Shown here one piece after another: positions 25,634 through 34,763 of a stretch of 64,000 nucleotides of DNA. Below the pieces are notes generated by a model, which saw nothing but the letters and a program-made list of their open reading frames with translations, was not told the DNA's origin and did no database searches. Positions within the stretch are counted from its first letter, which is position 1; each line of letters starts with the position of its first letter. This DNA is from CAVQBJ01 sp963819075 (GTDB lineage: Bacteria; Actinomycetota; Thermoleophilia; Solirubrobacterales; Solirubrobacteraceae). The stretch covers positions 868,001 through 932,000 of the forward strand of contig CAWFUP010000001.1 in NCBI GenBank assembly GCA_963819075.1. The letters are read 5' to 3'. The position numbers and the translations under genes are program-made.

Positions 25634-27229
25634 ATGAGCTTGCGCATCCGGTTTGCCGAGCCGCGCCCGCCCGGCCGCACGGTCTTTGACCATGTGCTGC
25701 TGCCGCGTCTGGGGCTCCCGCTGATGGCAACGATCCTCGCGCAGCAGGGGCACGACACGGCCGTCTTCTGCGAGCTGCTCAGCCCGATCGATCGTGATGA
25801 GTGCCGCAGCGCGGATCTGGTGGGTATCTCGGCCACGACGGCGACCCAGCCGGCGGCCTACGCGCTCGCCAACGAGCTCGGGGAGGCGGGCGTCGACGTC
25901 GTCCTCGGTGGCCCCCACGTGAGCTTCTGCGCGGATGAGGCCCTCGATCACGCTCCCTACGTCGTACGCGGGGAGGGGCAGCAAACGATCGTCGAGCTCG
26001 CCGATGCGCTCGAGCACGGCCGCACCGTGTCAGAGATCGCGGGGCTGTCGTGGCGCGACCACGACGGCAGCGCGCGGCACAACCCGGACCGCCGGCGCTG
26101 CACACAGGCCGAGTTCGAAGCCCTGCCGACCCCGGACCTCTCGCGCATCCGCGGCCACGAGCAGATGCGCCTCAAGCCGATCATGACGCAGTGGGGATGC
26201 CCGTTCGACTGCGACTTCTGCTCGGTGACCGCGCAGTTCTCGCGCGTCGTGCGCTACCGGCGCACCGACCAAATCATCGAGGAGCTCGCGGGCCTGGACG
26301 CCGAGGAGGTCTTCTTCTACGACGATAACTTCGTCGTAAACAAGCGCCGCACGCGCGAGCTCCTGCACGCGATGATCGAGGCCGGGATCACCCCGAGCTT
26401 CTCGGCCCAGGTGCGCGCCGACTTTGTGCTGCGCTCGCGCGTCAGGGGCGGGATCGACCACGAGTTCCTCGACCTGTTGCACCGCGCGGGCTGCGAGATG
26501 GTGATGATCGGCTTCGAGAGCGTGTCCGATGCCAACCTCGCCCAGGTGGGCAAGCGCTCGACGGTGGCCACGACCGAGCAAGCGGTCGCCGCGCTGCACG
26601 CCCACGGGATCTCCGTGCACGGTATGTTCGTCGTCGGCCTTGACGGCGACGACGCCACGAGCGCTCAGGCCACTGCCGACTTCGCGCGCCGGCACGGCAT
26701 CGACACGGTGCAGCTGATGATGATCACCCCGGCGCCAGGGACACGCTTCTTTGACCGCATCGCCTCGGAAGGACGCCTCATCGAAGCCGACTGGACGCTC
26801 TTCGACGGCCACCACGCCGTCCTGCGCCCGCGCCGCATGACGCCGCTGCAGCTGCAGCTGAGCACGCCCGCGGCGCTGCTCAGCTTCTACTCGCGCCGCG
26901 CGATCGCCCGCTCCGCGCTGGACGGTGTCACCCATCATCTGCCGGCGCTTGCGCACATCGCGCGCCGCCACGGCGGCGCTGCGGCCGCCGCGCTCGTGCG
27001 CCAGCTGCGTCGGCGCGGCGACGGCGACGGTCCGCTCGCGCCCGGGCAGACGCGACTCATCCGCACGCTCGAGGTGCTCGAGAGCAATCTCACTGCCCAG
27101 GAGCGGGCCGAGCTCTCCGACGCCCTGCTCATCCCAGCCCTGCAGCTCTATGCCCGCCATCAGATCACCAAGCAATGCGCCCAGGAGAGGACCCTGCAAC
27201 ATGTCAGCCACCTCGTCAGTCTCCACTGA
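25634..27229 (+). CDS. B12-binding radical SAM protein
   Basis: The 531-residue protein has an N-terminal cobalamin-binding Rossmann-like domain (about residues 10-140; GLPLMATILAQQGHDTAVF, ADLVGISATTATQPAAYALANEL, VLGGPHVSF). A radical SAM domain follows, with the cluster motif CPFDCDFC at about residues 189-196, then EEVFFYDDNFVVNKRRT and GFESVSDANLAQVGKRS, and GMFVVGLDGDD. The C-terminal 130 residues are Arg/Ala-rich and helical. Enzymes of this architecture do methylations, ring formations or C-C couplings at unreactive carbons; the substrate is not evident. Its 3' end overlaps the next radical SAM gene by 29 bases, so the two act together. A DtxR-like repeat precedes it. Confidence 0.88.
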   Translation: MSLRIRFAEPRPPGRTVFDHVLLPRLGLPLMATILAQQGHDTAVFCELLSPIDRDECRSADLVGISATTATQPAAYALANELGEAGVDVVLGGPHVSFCADEALDHAPYVVRGEGQQTIVELADALEHGRTVSEIAGLSWRDHDGSARHNPDRRRCTQAEFEALPTPDLSRIRGHEQMRLKPIMTQWGCPFDCDFCSVTAQFSRVVRYRRTDQIIEELAGLDAEEVFFYDDNFVVNKRRTRELLHAMIEAGITPSFSAQVRADFVLRSRVRGGIDHEFLDLLHRAGCEMVMIGFESVSDANLAQVGKRSTVATTEQAVAALHAHGISVHGMFVVGLDGDDATSAQATADFARRHGIDTVQLMMITPAPGTRFFDRIASEGRLIEADWTLFDGHHAVLRPRRMTPLQLQLSTPAALLSFYSRRAIARSALDGVTHHLPALAHIARRHGGAAAAALVRQLRRRGDGDGPLAPGQTRLIRTLEVLESNLTAQERAELSDALLIPALQLYARHQITKQCAQERTLQHVSHLVSLH

Positions 27230-28454
27230 CCGGGAGCTCGACCACCGCGAGCTCTACCGCTTGCCGTGGTCGCTGCCCGACAACGCGATCGCCTGGCTCG
27301 AGCCCACGAAGAAATGCAACCTCGCCTGCCTGGGCTGCTACCGCGAGAACGACCCCCGCGGGCACAAGACGCTGCAGGAGGTGCGCAGCGACCTCGACGT
27401 GTTCACCCGGCTGCGCACGGTGGACGGGATCTCGATTGCCGGCGGCGACCCGCTGGTGCATCCGCAGATCGTCGCGATCGTGGCGATGGTGGCCGAGCGC
27501 GGACTCAAGCCGATCATCAACACCAACGGCCTGGCGCTGACCGAGTCGCTGCTCGCCGACCTCAAGCGCGCCGGCGCGGCCGGATTCACCTTCCACGTTG
27601 ACTCCAAGCAGGGCCGGCCCGGCTGGAAGAACAGCAGCGAAATCGAGCTGTGCGAGCTGCGCCAGCGCTTCGCCGAGATGGTGGCCGCCGCCGGCGGGCT
27701 GGGATGCTCCTTCAACGCCACCGTCTATGAGGACACGCTCGCCGCGGTCCCCGACGTCGTGCAGTGGGCGCAGCGCCACATCGACATCGTCAACACGGTC
27801 GTCTTCATCGCTTTTCGCGCCGGCGTCGTGGGCGGGCGATTCGACTACCTCGTCAAGGGCCGGCCGGTCGACTTCGGCACGATGCCCTACGCCACCGAGG
27901 ACCAGACGCCGCATGAGCTCCAGTCGACCGACATCGTGGCCGAGATCCGCAAGCGCTTCCCCGACTTCGCGCCGGCGGCCTACCTCAACGGCACCGAGCG
28001 CCCCGATACGTTCAAGTGGCTGCTCAGCGGCCGCCTCGGCACGCCCGAGCGCATCTACGGCTACGTCGGCCCGCGTTCGATGGAACTTGCCCAGACGTTC
28101 CACCACCTGCGCACCGGCCGCTACCTCGCGTATTCGCCCCCGGAGGTGCTCGCGCAGGGACGCGCGATGCTTGCGCTCGCGCCCGTCGACCCGAAGCTGC
28201 GCCCGATCGCCCGCCGCTACCTGGCCGCGATCGCACGGCGCCCATCGCGGCTGCGCGAGCCGCTGCGCTTCCAGTCGGTGATGATCATTCAGCCCGCCGA
28301 CATCTACGCGGACGGCCACCAGAACATGTGCGACGGCTGCCCGGATGTCACCGTGCACGACGGTCGTCTCGTATGGTCCTGCCGGCTCGAAGAGCCCGAG
28401 CGCTTCGGCGACTTCGTGCAGCTCGTCCCGACCGCCAACGGCGTCGACGCCTGA
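27201..28454 (+). CDS. radical SAM protein with C-terminal cysteine cluster
   Basis: The 417-residue enzyme carries the cluster motif CNLACLGC at residues 39-46 in the context WLEPTKKCNLACLGCYREND, then SIAGGDPLVHPQIVAIV (the GGE-like SAM-binding segment, here GGD) and PIINTNGLALT. Its end has CDGCPD and WSCR, a short Cys set that could hold a second, SPASM-like iron-sulfur cluster. ATG 27201 follows CAGGAGAGG and lies inside the end of the previous gene. Proteins with this wording recur in Solirubrobacterales next to B12 radical SAM enzymes. I know of no assigned reaction; lipid or quinone-type modification is one possibility. No peptide precursor gene is seen nearby. Confidence 0.87.
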   Translation: MSATSSVSTDRELDHRELYRLPWSLPDNAIAWLEPTKKCNLACLGCYRENDPRGHKTLQEVRSDLDVFTRLRTVDGISIAGGDPLVHPQIVAIVAMVAERGLKPIINTNGLALTESLLADLKRAGAAGFTFHVDSKQGRPGWKNSSEIELCELRQRFAEMVAAAGGLGCSFNATVYEDTLAAVPDVVQWAQRHIDIVNTVVFIAFRAGVVGGRFDYLVKGRPVDFGTMPYATEDQTPHELQSTDIVAEIRKRFPDFAPAAYLNGTERPDTFKWLLSGRLGTPERIYGYVGPRSMELAQTFHHLRTGRYLAYSPPEVLAQGRAMLALAPVDPKLRPIARRYLAAIARRPSRLREPLRFQSVMIIQPADIYADGHQNMCDGCPDVTVHDGRLVWSCRLEEPERFGDFVQLVPTANGVDA

Positions 28455-28516
28455 GCCCGAAGCTCGCTCGCACCGGAGCCAGAACCCCGCGACACACGGG
28501 GGACCTCGTCCGATGT

Positions 28517-28534
28517 CTACCCCATTTCGGGGAT
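28517..28534 (+). promoter_or_regulatory. 18-bp motif shared with 36646-36663 (copy 1)
   Basis: CTACCCCATTTCGGGGAT is found 106 bases before the GGDEF-HD-GYP start. One mismatch separates it from the copy that lies about 95 bases before the HDOD-LuxR gene. A shared promoter or operator of the signalling genes is inferred; no known consensus matches. Confidence 0.4.
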
Positions 28535-28640
28535 GCGACGCAACGAAGCGCGACCGATCACCGGACCGTCACGCACGACTCGACGAGTTCAACGTCGAGG
28601 CGACACCAAGCCGATCCGCCAACGCGCGCCGACACGACCG

Positions 28641-30707
28641 ATGAACCCGATTCCCAACCCGACAGATCTGATGACAGGAACCTCCGCGGCGAGTCTCGGC
28701 GAGCCGGGCGCCCGAGCGAGGCGCTCTTCGATCAGGGTCTCGCTGCAATCCAAGCTTCTCGGGGCTTTCGGGGTCGTCGTAGCGCTCATGCTCGCCGTCG
28801 GGTTGTTCGCGGTGGACCGGCTCGGCAGCGACAGCCGCCAGCTCACCCACCTGGCCGACCAGGTCGTTCCGAGCACCCGCACGGTCGGCGACATCAACGC
28901 CCTGATGAACAAGTACCGCAAGGATCAGCTGCACTACATCGTCGCTGTGCCGGCCGACCGGCCAGGGGCGTCTGGCATCGACGGCGACCTGGCCGGCGAT
29001 CTCGCGCTGATGGAGCAGCTCCTCGGCTCCTACCGGACCGGACTGGTCTCCGACGCCACCGACCGACACCTGCTCGACGCCTTCAGCCACGACTTCGCGC
29101 GTTACGTGTCGATCACCGCGTCGTTTCGCGCCCTGGCCGACCGCGGGCGCATCCTCATCGCCGGTGAGGTCGTCGGCGATGGCGCCGGCGACGCCGAGTA
29201 CAACGTCCTCAAGGTGGTGATCGCGCAGTGGCTGGACCACAAGGTGACCACGGCGAACGCGGCGGCGCAGGCCTCTCGATCGAGCAATCACCGGGGCGTC
29301 ATGCTGATCCTGCTGCTGCTCGGAATCGCGGTCATGATCGCCCTCGGCGTCGCCATGGTTCTGGCGCGCCGGATTACACGTGCCGTCCGGGCGATTGGGC
29401 GAGCCGCCGAGGCGATCGCGCAGGGCGAGATCGTCGAGCGGGTGGCGGTGTCGAGTCATGACGAGCTCGGTGACATGGCCGACGACTTCGACTCGATGGT
29501 CGACTACCTCACTGACACCGTTGCCGTCGCGGAGACGATCGCGGCCGGGGACTTGGAGGTGCCGGTGCATCCGCGTAGCGAACGCGACGCGCTCGGGACC
29601 GCGCTGGCGGCGATGACGGAGAGCCTGCGCGGGCTGATCGGCGAGAACGAGCGTCTGCTCGCTGCCAGCCGCGAAGAGGCGAACACGGACGCGCTCACCG
29701 GCCTGCCCAACCGGCGCGCGCTGATGAACGATCTCGATGCCTGCGCCGGCCGTCTCGGCGAGGGCGAACCGCTCGTGCTGGCGCTGTTCGACCTCGACGG
29801 CTTCAAGCAGTACAACGACACCTTCGGACATCCCGCGGGTGACGCCCTGCTCGTTCGCCTCGCCGACCGCCTCCGCGCCGAGCTGGGGGATCGCGCCAGG
29901 GCCTATCGAATGGGCGGCGACGAGTTCTGCATGCTGGCGACGGCGGTTGGCAATGGTGGGCACCAGCTCGCGCGATCGGCCGCCGACGCGATGTGCGAAC
30001 GCGGTGCCGTGTTCAGCATCGGCTGCTCATATGGATTGGCCGATCTCCCGGCCGACGCGGTATCCGCCGAGGACGCCCTGCGGATTGCCGACCACCGCAT
30101 GTACGACCACAAGGCCGGCCGAGCCTCAGCCAGCCGGCAAAGCATCGACGTCCTGCTGGAGGCGCTCAACGAGCGCAGCCCCGGCTTGCACGACCACGTC
30201 GACGGCGTCGCCGATCTCGCCGTGGCGACTGCTCACCGACTCGGGATTCCCCAGCACGAGGTCAAGCGGATCGAGATCGCCGCTCAGCTCCACGACATCG
30301 GCAAGGTGGCCATCCCCGACAGCATCCTCAACAAGCCCGGACCGCTCGACGAGGAGGAGTGGTCGTTCATGCACCGACACACGCTGATCGGTGAGCGAAT
30401 CGTTCTCGCCGCACCGTCGCTGGCACCGGCAGCCGAGCTGGTCCGGTCGAGCCACGAACGACACGACGGGCGCGGTTACCCGGATCATCTGCACGGGCCA
30501 GAGATTCCGCTTGGGGCGAGCATCGTCTGCGCCTGCGATGCCTACGACGCGATGATCAGCGACCGGCCGTACAGCCAGGCGAAGACCGTGGAAGCGGCGC
30601 TGGAGGAACTGCAGCGCTGCGCCGGAACCCAATTTCGACCCGAGGTCGTGGGCGCACTCTGCGACGTCGTGCGAGAGCAGTACGCCAAAGCAGCCGAAGC
30701 CGCCTAG
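28641..30707 (+). CDS. membrane HAMP-GGDEF-HD-GYP cyclic-di-GMP signalling protein
   Basis: The 688-residue protein has a first transmembrane segment (KLLGAFGVVVALMLAVGLFAV) and an extracytoplasmic four-helix-type sensor of about 150 residues. A second membrane segment (GVMLILLLLGIAVMIALGVAMVL) leads to a HAMP linker. A GGDEF domain with an intact MGGDEF site (about residues 423-428) can make c-di-GMP. A full HD-GYP domain (HDIGK near 551; HERHDGRGYP near 605) can hydrolyse it. Both active sites look intact, so the balance would be set by the periplasmic sensor. ATG 28641 was chosen since the region before it lacks protein character. The shared 18-bp motif lies upstream. It opens a neighbourhood of c-di-GMP genes. 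Confidence 0.92.
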   Translation: MNPIPNPTDLMTGTSAASLGEPGARARRSSIRVSLQSKLLGAFGVVVALMLAVGLFAVDRLGSDSRQLTHLADQVVPSTRTVGDINALMNKYRKDQLHYIVAVPADRPGASGIDGDLAGDLALMEQLLGSYRTGLVSDATDRHLLDAFSHDFARYVSITASFRALADRGRILIAGEVVGDGAGDAEYNVLKVVIAQWLDHKVTTANAAAQASRSSNHRGVMLILLLLGIAVMIALGVAMVLARRITRAVRAIGRAAEAIAQGEIVERVAVSSHDELGDMADDFDSMVDYLTDTVAVAETIAAGDLEVPVHPRSERDALGTALAAMTESLRGLIGENERLLAASREEANTDALTGLPNRRALMNDLDACAGRLGEGEPLVLALFDLDGFKQYNDTFGHPAGDALLVRLADRLRAELGDRARAYRMGGDEFCMLATAVGNGGHQLARSAADAMCERGAVFSIGCSYGLADLPADAVSAEDALRIADHRMYDHKAGRASASRQSIDVLLEALNERSPGLHDHVDGVADLAVATAHRLGIPQHEVKRIEIAAQLHDIGKVAIPDSILNKPGPLDEEEWSFMHRHTLIGERIVLAAPSLAPAAELVRSSHERHDGRGYPDHLHGPEIPLGASIVCACDAYDAMISDRPYSQAKTVEAALEELQRCAGTQFRPEVVGALCDVVREQYAKAAEAA

Positions 30708-30736
30708 CGTCTGCCCTCGCCGCGACGCCGAACGCG

Positions 30737-31117
30737 TCAGCAGCTGTTCGTCGGCCGGGCGCCGGCGAACATGTTGCTGATGAACGTCTCGGTACTACCG
30801 AGATGCAGAATGCCTTCGAGCGCGTGTTCGCCGATGATGTCCCGCACGACTTGGACGGTCGCGCCCCGCCCGCACCAGTGCTTCGTGAGGGTGTTGTCCT
30901 GCCCGACCGGAACGACCTCGTCCGTGTCCGCGTGGTAGTCGTAGATCGGCGCGCTCGGGGCACCGACGCTGCCGAGCGTGTCCTCCGCCAGGACCGGGGC
31001 AACCGTCGGGTAGTCCAACGGGTCGGGGACCGTCGCGTAGCTGGCAAGCTTCTTGAACGCGAACTCCGCGAGGATCGTGATGAGGCACTTGCCGCCAACC
31101 TGAGCTCGCGCAGACGC
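30737..31117 (-). pseudogene. C-terminal stub of a secretory lipase (LIP family)
   Basis: The 127 codons read as the end of a LIP-family lipase: VGGKCLITILAEFAFKKLASYATVPDPLDYPT, then APIYDYHADTDEVVPVGQ with the catalytic Asp region, WCGRGATVQVVRDIIGEHALEG with the catalytic His, and a final Cys (GARPTNSC). The nucleophile Ser half, which should lie to the right, is absent; similarity stops at about 31117, where the PucR stub on the other strand begins. No lipase can be made from this. Confidence 0.72.
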
Positions 31118-31320
31118 TCGATACGCTCGTCGAACAGGGCTTCGATCGTGGCCAGGCAGCCTTAGCGCTGCCCGCGCACCGTAACACCCTTCGCAACCGT
31201 CTGGATCGCATCCGCGATCTCACCGGCGTCGACGTCGACGAGGTGGACGGACAGACCCTGGCGAGGCTCGCATGGCTGCATCGTCGCGGCGGTCGGGGAA
31301 CGCATAGCGGAGCCGCGTAG
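31099..31320 (+). pseudogene. C-terminal stub of a PucR/CdaR-type regulator
   Basis: Frame +1 relative to 31180 reads ELAQTLDTLVEQGFDRGQAA, then AHRNTLRNRLDRIRDLTGVDVDEVDGQTLARLAWLHRR and a stop at 31318. This is the DNA-binding end of PucR-family activators (HRNTLRNRL is the recognition-helix signature). About 75 residues are left of a protein that normally has over 400. No start codon or ribosome-binding site is present. It joins head-to-head with the lipase stub, so one deletion probably removed the 5' halves of two divergent genes. Confidence 0.72.
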
Positions 31321-31435
31321 CTCCGATCGACCTCAGCGGCTCGCGCTCAGCACACCGTGACGAGCGCTGTGATCGACTGAGCTCGGCGCTTGCCCCCGCG
31401 AACCCGGCGGCCGCGTCGCGGCGCACGGCGAAGGA

Positions 31436-33631
31436 CTAGCCGGTCGCGGATTCGCCGGCGAGCGCGAACTCACGGTCCCGGGACCGCGACGTCACGGGGG
31501 TTGATGTCGCCGCGTGTACGCGCACTCGGTCACGCCCGCTGCGCTTGGCTTCGAGCAGCGCCGCGTCGGCGTGCGCAAATACCGTGGCGTAATCGAACGG
31601 CCCGCCAGCTGCGGAGGCGGCCACCCCGACGGAGACCGTCACGCCCAACTTGCTGATCGGCTCGCAACGGACCGCGTTCCAGAGCCGCTCAGCCACGTCG
31701 GCCGCCTCGCGTTCGTCGACGCCGGCCAGAAGGATGACGAATTCCTCGCCGCCGAATCGGTAGGCCGACTCGAAGGCCCGCAGGCACTTGCGTATGCGGT
31801 ACGCCGCCTCGCGCAGCACGATGTCCCCGACTGCGTGCCCGTAGTGATCGTTGACGGCCTTGAAGCGATCGAGGTCGGTGACGATGACCGCCACCGGTTC
31901 GCCGGTCTGGGCAGACTGTGCGGACAGTTCAGCTGTCCGCGCCTCGAGCGCGGTGCGATTGAGCAGGCCCGTGAGATGGTCGACGACCGCCGCGCTGCGA
32001 TGGTCGACGGCCGACTGGCCGACCGCCCAGCCGATGGCGCCGACTCCCACGAGCCCGGCGAGCGGGAGGAGCAGGACGGCGGGGTGGTGGGTGACGAGGT
32101 GCGGGGCGCGGTCGACGGCGGCGATCGTCATGAAGACGGCAGTGGAGGCGACGCCCACGATGGCGCCGCGGGCCGGGAAGATCGCCGTGGCGCTGATGAC
32201 CATGATCATGAAGAGATACAGCGCGAACAGCGGTGCGCCGGTGGACAGGCAAAAGCCCGCGCAGATGCTCGCTTGGAAGGCGATCCAGCCGATCGCCAGC
32301 GCGTACTCCGGACGGCGCAGGCGCTCGAGCTTGAAGACCATGGCGTTGAAGCCGATGGCCACGATGATCGGCGGCACGAGCGTCAGCCAGCCATACCAAG
32401 GGGCAGCGACCGTGATGCCCACGAAGGCAATCGCCGCTCCGGCCGCGAAGATGCTTCGCAGGCGGCGGTTGAGCTCGAGCAGGTGCTCGCGCTCGATCTC
32501 ATCGCGCACGAGCCAGCTGCCGGCTTCGGCTTCCTGGCGGGCGATTCGCTCGCGCCAACTGGCCACGCCCGGACCCGCCACGGGCACCAGCTCCGGGCTG
32601 GCGCCCGGGCGCCGGCCAGCCGACGAAGCCGAGTGCAGCTCCGACGGTGTTGGGCCTGGCGTGTCGATCTGCGAGCCGCGCACCCGATCGCGCCCGGCGC
32701 GCTTGGCCTCGTACAGCGCGGCGTCGGCACGAGCGAAGACGGCCTCGAAATCGAACGGTTGGCCGGGTTCGGAGGCCGCAACCCCGAGGGACATCGTGAC
32801 GTCGAGGTCGAGGACGGGACGCTCGCTCACCGCGCGGCGCAACCGCTGAGCGGCAGCGGTGGCGCCGGCGGCGTCGGTGCCGGCGAGCAGGAGCATGAAC
32901 TCCTCGCCGCCGAGACGGTAGATGGGCTCGAAGCTGCCGACGCAACCGCGCAGACGAGCGGCGACCTCCTTGAGCACGGAATCGCCGCTCGCGTGCCCGT
33001 GGCGGTCGTTGATCGCCTTGAAGTGGTCGACGTCGGCGACGATCACGGCGACCGGCTCGCCGGTGACCGCGGCCTGATGCGTCAGCTCGCCCGCGCGCGC
33101 GGCGAGCGCGGCGCGGTTGAGCAGCCCGGTCAGGCGGTCGACGACGACCGTTGAGCGCGTATCGGCGTCCAGATTGCGGATCTGCACCGCGGAAAGCGTG
33201 AACACCACGAGCACCAAGATCGGCGCGTACAGAACCGGCGGGGAGGCGAGCACCTCGGCGCGGTCGAAGCCGAGCCCGACGCCCACGATGAGCAGCGACG
33301 TGAATACGATGCCGGCGATCGTCACGCGGGCCGGGAAGAGCACACCGACGAGCACCATCGGCACTACGAGCGTCGGCAGCAGGTACTCGCGCCCGCCGCT
33401 GGCCACGACGATCGCGGTCGCCAGGCAGAGCTGCGTCGCCACCAACGCGGCCACGGCAACGAGCTCGGGCCGCCGATCGTCAGGCAGGAGCCGCGGCGCC
33501 GCGAGGAACACGATCGTCGCCAGCGCGGCGGCCGAGACCGCGGCCCAGCCGAACGTCCCGACCCCGGCAAGCATCGCGAGGAGCGGCAGCCCTACGGCGA
33601 TCGGCTCGACCCAGCGCAGGCGCCGGCGCAT
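31436..33631 (-). CDS. double transmembrane-GGDEF diguanylate cyclase
   Basis: This protein has two consecutive copies of one module. Each copy is a set of about four to six hydrophobic helices, a short helix, then a GGDEF domain with the site GGEEF (near residues 240 and 627). Helix wording recurs in both halves (for example LFPARVTIAGIV and IFPARGAIVGVA, both before the catalytic domain; VVDRLTGLLNRAAL and VVDHLTGLLNRTAL). The first GGDEF is followed by a Pro/Ser-rich linker. All metal and substrate residues appear present in both, so two cyclase domains in one chain could dimerise internally. A paralogue with the same plan is at 56315. ATG 33631 is preferred; the frame is open to a TTG at 33694. 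Confidence 0.88.
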   Translation of the reverse strand: MRRRLRWVEPIAVGLPLLAMLAGVGTFGWAAVSAAALATIVFLAAPRLLPDDRRPELVAVAALVATQLCLATAIVVASGGREYLLPTLVVPMVLVGVLFPARVTIAGIVFTSLLIVGVGLGFDRAEVLASPPVLYAPILVLVVFTLSAVQIRNLDADTRSTVVVDRLTGLLNRAALAARAGELTHQAAVTGEPVAVIVADVDHFKAINDRHGHASGDSVLKEVAARLRGCVGSFEPIYRLGGEEFMLLLAGTDAAGATAAAQRLRRAVSERPVLDLDVTMSLGVAASEPGQPFDFEAVFARADAALYEAKRAGRDRVRGSQIDTPGPTPSELHSASSAGRRPGASPELVPVAGPGVASWRERIARQEAEAGSWLVRDEIEREHLLELNRRLRSIFAAGAAIAFVGITVAAPWYGWLTLVPPIIVAIGFNAMVFKLERLRRPEYALAIGWIAFQASICAGFCLSTGAPLFALYLFMIMVISATAIFPARGAIVGVASTAVFMTIAAVDRAPHLVTHHPAVLLLPLAGLVGVGAIGWAVGQSAVDHRSAAVVDHLTGLLNRTALEARTAELSAQSAQTGEPVAVIVTDLDRFKAVNDHYGHAVGDIVLREAAYRIRKCLRAFESAYRFGGEEFVILLAGVDEREAADVAERLWNAVRCEPISKLGVTVSVGVAASAAGGPFDYATVFAHADAALLEAKRSGRDRVRVHAATSTPVTSRSRDREFALAGESATG

Positions 33632-33824
33632 GTCGACCAGGCGTCCCCGCTCCGAGCTGCTCCGGCACAGGAAGCTGGGGGTCGTCACAATCAAGCATCG
33701 GCGTCTCTCGACGCATGGTGAACTCGGTTGGCCGCAGGCTGCCGAGGTTTGTCGCGCGTCGACGAGCGCGACCGGAGACGCGAACGGGTTGAACCGACCG
33801 GCCCGGGGGGATAGCGTGCTCCCG

Positions 33825-34745
33825 ATGCCCTCCGCCTGGCCGGAGCTTCGCTATGCCGAATGGAGCGCCACGTGTGACACGCTCCATGCGCACACCCAGG
33901 TTCTGGGCAAGCTGGCGGCGGCGCTGGCGCCGCCCGAGCCCCAGCTTCAGCACACCGCTCTACGCCTGACGGCGCGCGGCTGGGAGACGCTTCCGCTGCC
34001 GGCGCCGGACGGCTCCGGGGCGTTCGTCGTCGCGCTGGACCTACGAACTCACGAGGCGGTCATCGAGCACAGCGATGGGCGGGTGGCGCCGGTCGCGCTG
34101 GCGCCGGATCGACCAGTTCGCGACGTCACGCGCGAGGTGCTGGCGGCGGTCCGCGGGCTCGCAGGGCCGGTCGAGATCGATCCGACGCCCCAGGAAACGC
34201 CGTGGAGCACGCCGCTGGATGAAGACGACGAGCACGCGACCTACGATCCGGCGCAGGTATCCGCGTACTTCGCCGCGGCCACCAGCGCGGCGCTGGTCCT
34301 CGCGGCGCTGCGCGCGCCCTACCGTGGGCGCTCCACGCCGGTCAATGCGTGGTGGGGATCGTTCGATCTCGCGGTCAGCCTGTTCTCTGGCCGCCCGGCC
34401 GATCCCCCATCGCGTGACTTCATCATGCGCAACGCGATGAACGCCCAGGAGATCGCCGTCGGGTGGTGGCCCGGCGACCCCCGCTACCCCAAGCCGGCGT
34501 TCTACGCGTACGCCTATCCGGCACCCGACGAGTTCGCCGAGGCCGATCTCCTGCCTGGTGAGGCCAGCTGGAACGAAACGCTCGGCGAATTCGTCCTCGA
34601 CTGGGATGACGTGCGCGCCAGTCCGGACCCCCACCGCCTCGCCCTGCACTTCGCTCGTTCCGCCGTCCGGCACGCGTGCCAGGTCTGTGACTGGGACGCG
34701 ACGCTGGCCGCGAGTGCGGACGGCACGCCGGCGCCGGTCATGTAG
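33825..34745 (+). CDS. DUF5996 family protein
   Basis: The 306-residue soluble protein matches DUF5996: WPELRYAEWSATCDTLHAHTQVLGKLAAALAPPEPQLQH at the start, HEAVIEHSDG in the second strand, and a middle part with NAWWGSFDLAVSLFSGRPADPPS and IAVGWWPGDPRYPKPAFYAYAYP. The end is WNETLGEFVLDWDDVRASPDPH. The family has no established activity. It is divergent from the double-GGDEF gene with about 190 bases between them, so the two may share a control region. ATG 33825 marks the family N-terminus. Confidence 0.88.
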   Translation: MPSAWPELRYAEWSATCDTLHAHTQVLGKLAAALAPPEPQLQHTALRLTARGWETLPLPAPDGSGAFVVALDLRTHEAVIEHSDGRVAPVALAPDRPVRDVTREVLAAVRGLAGPVEIDPTPQETPWSTPLDEDDEHATYDPAQVSAYFAAATSAALVLAALRAPYRGRSTPVNAWWGSFDLAVSLFSGRPADPPSRDFIMRNAMNAQEIAVGWWPGDPRYPKPAFYAYAYPAPDEFAEADLLPGEASWNETLGEFVLDWDDVRASPDPHRLALHFARSAVRHACQVCDWDATLAASADGTPAPVM

Positions 34746-34763
34746 GCGACGACTCAGAGGGCG

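Noticed and set aside
27201..28454. RiPP cluster built around the SPASM-like radical SAM protein
   Set aside because: No precursor peptide, RRE domain, protease or exporter is found between 23344 and 31436.
28517..28560. c-di-GMP riboswitch before the GGDEF-HD-GYP gene
   Set aside because: CCCCATTTCGGGG followed by GACGCAA looked suggestive, but the second copy of the motif breaks the hairpin and lacks the GACGCAA, and the conserved three-way junction cannot be drawn.
31514..33154. Plus-strand open frame of over 500 codons across the double-GGDEF gene
   Set aside because: The minus frame has two complete GGDEF domains; the plus product has no fold and reflects GC-rich codon positions. The same applies to 40571-42079 opposite the efflux pump and 55032-56318 opposite isocitrate dehydrogenase.
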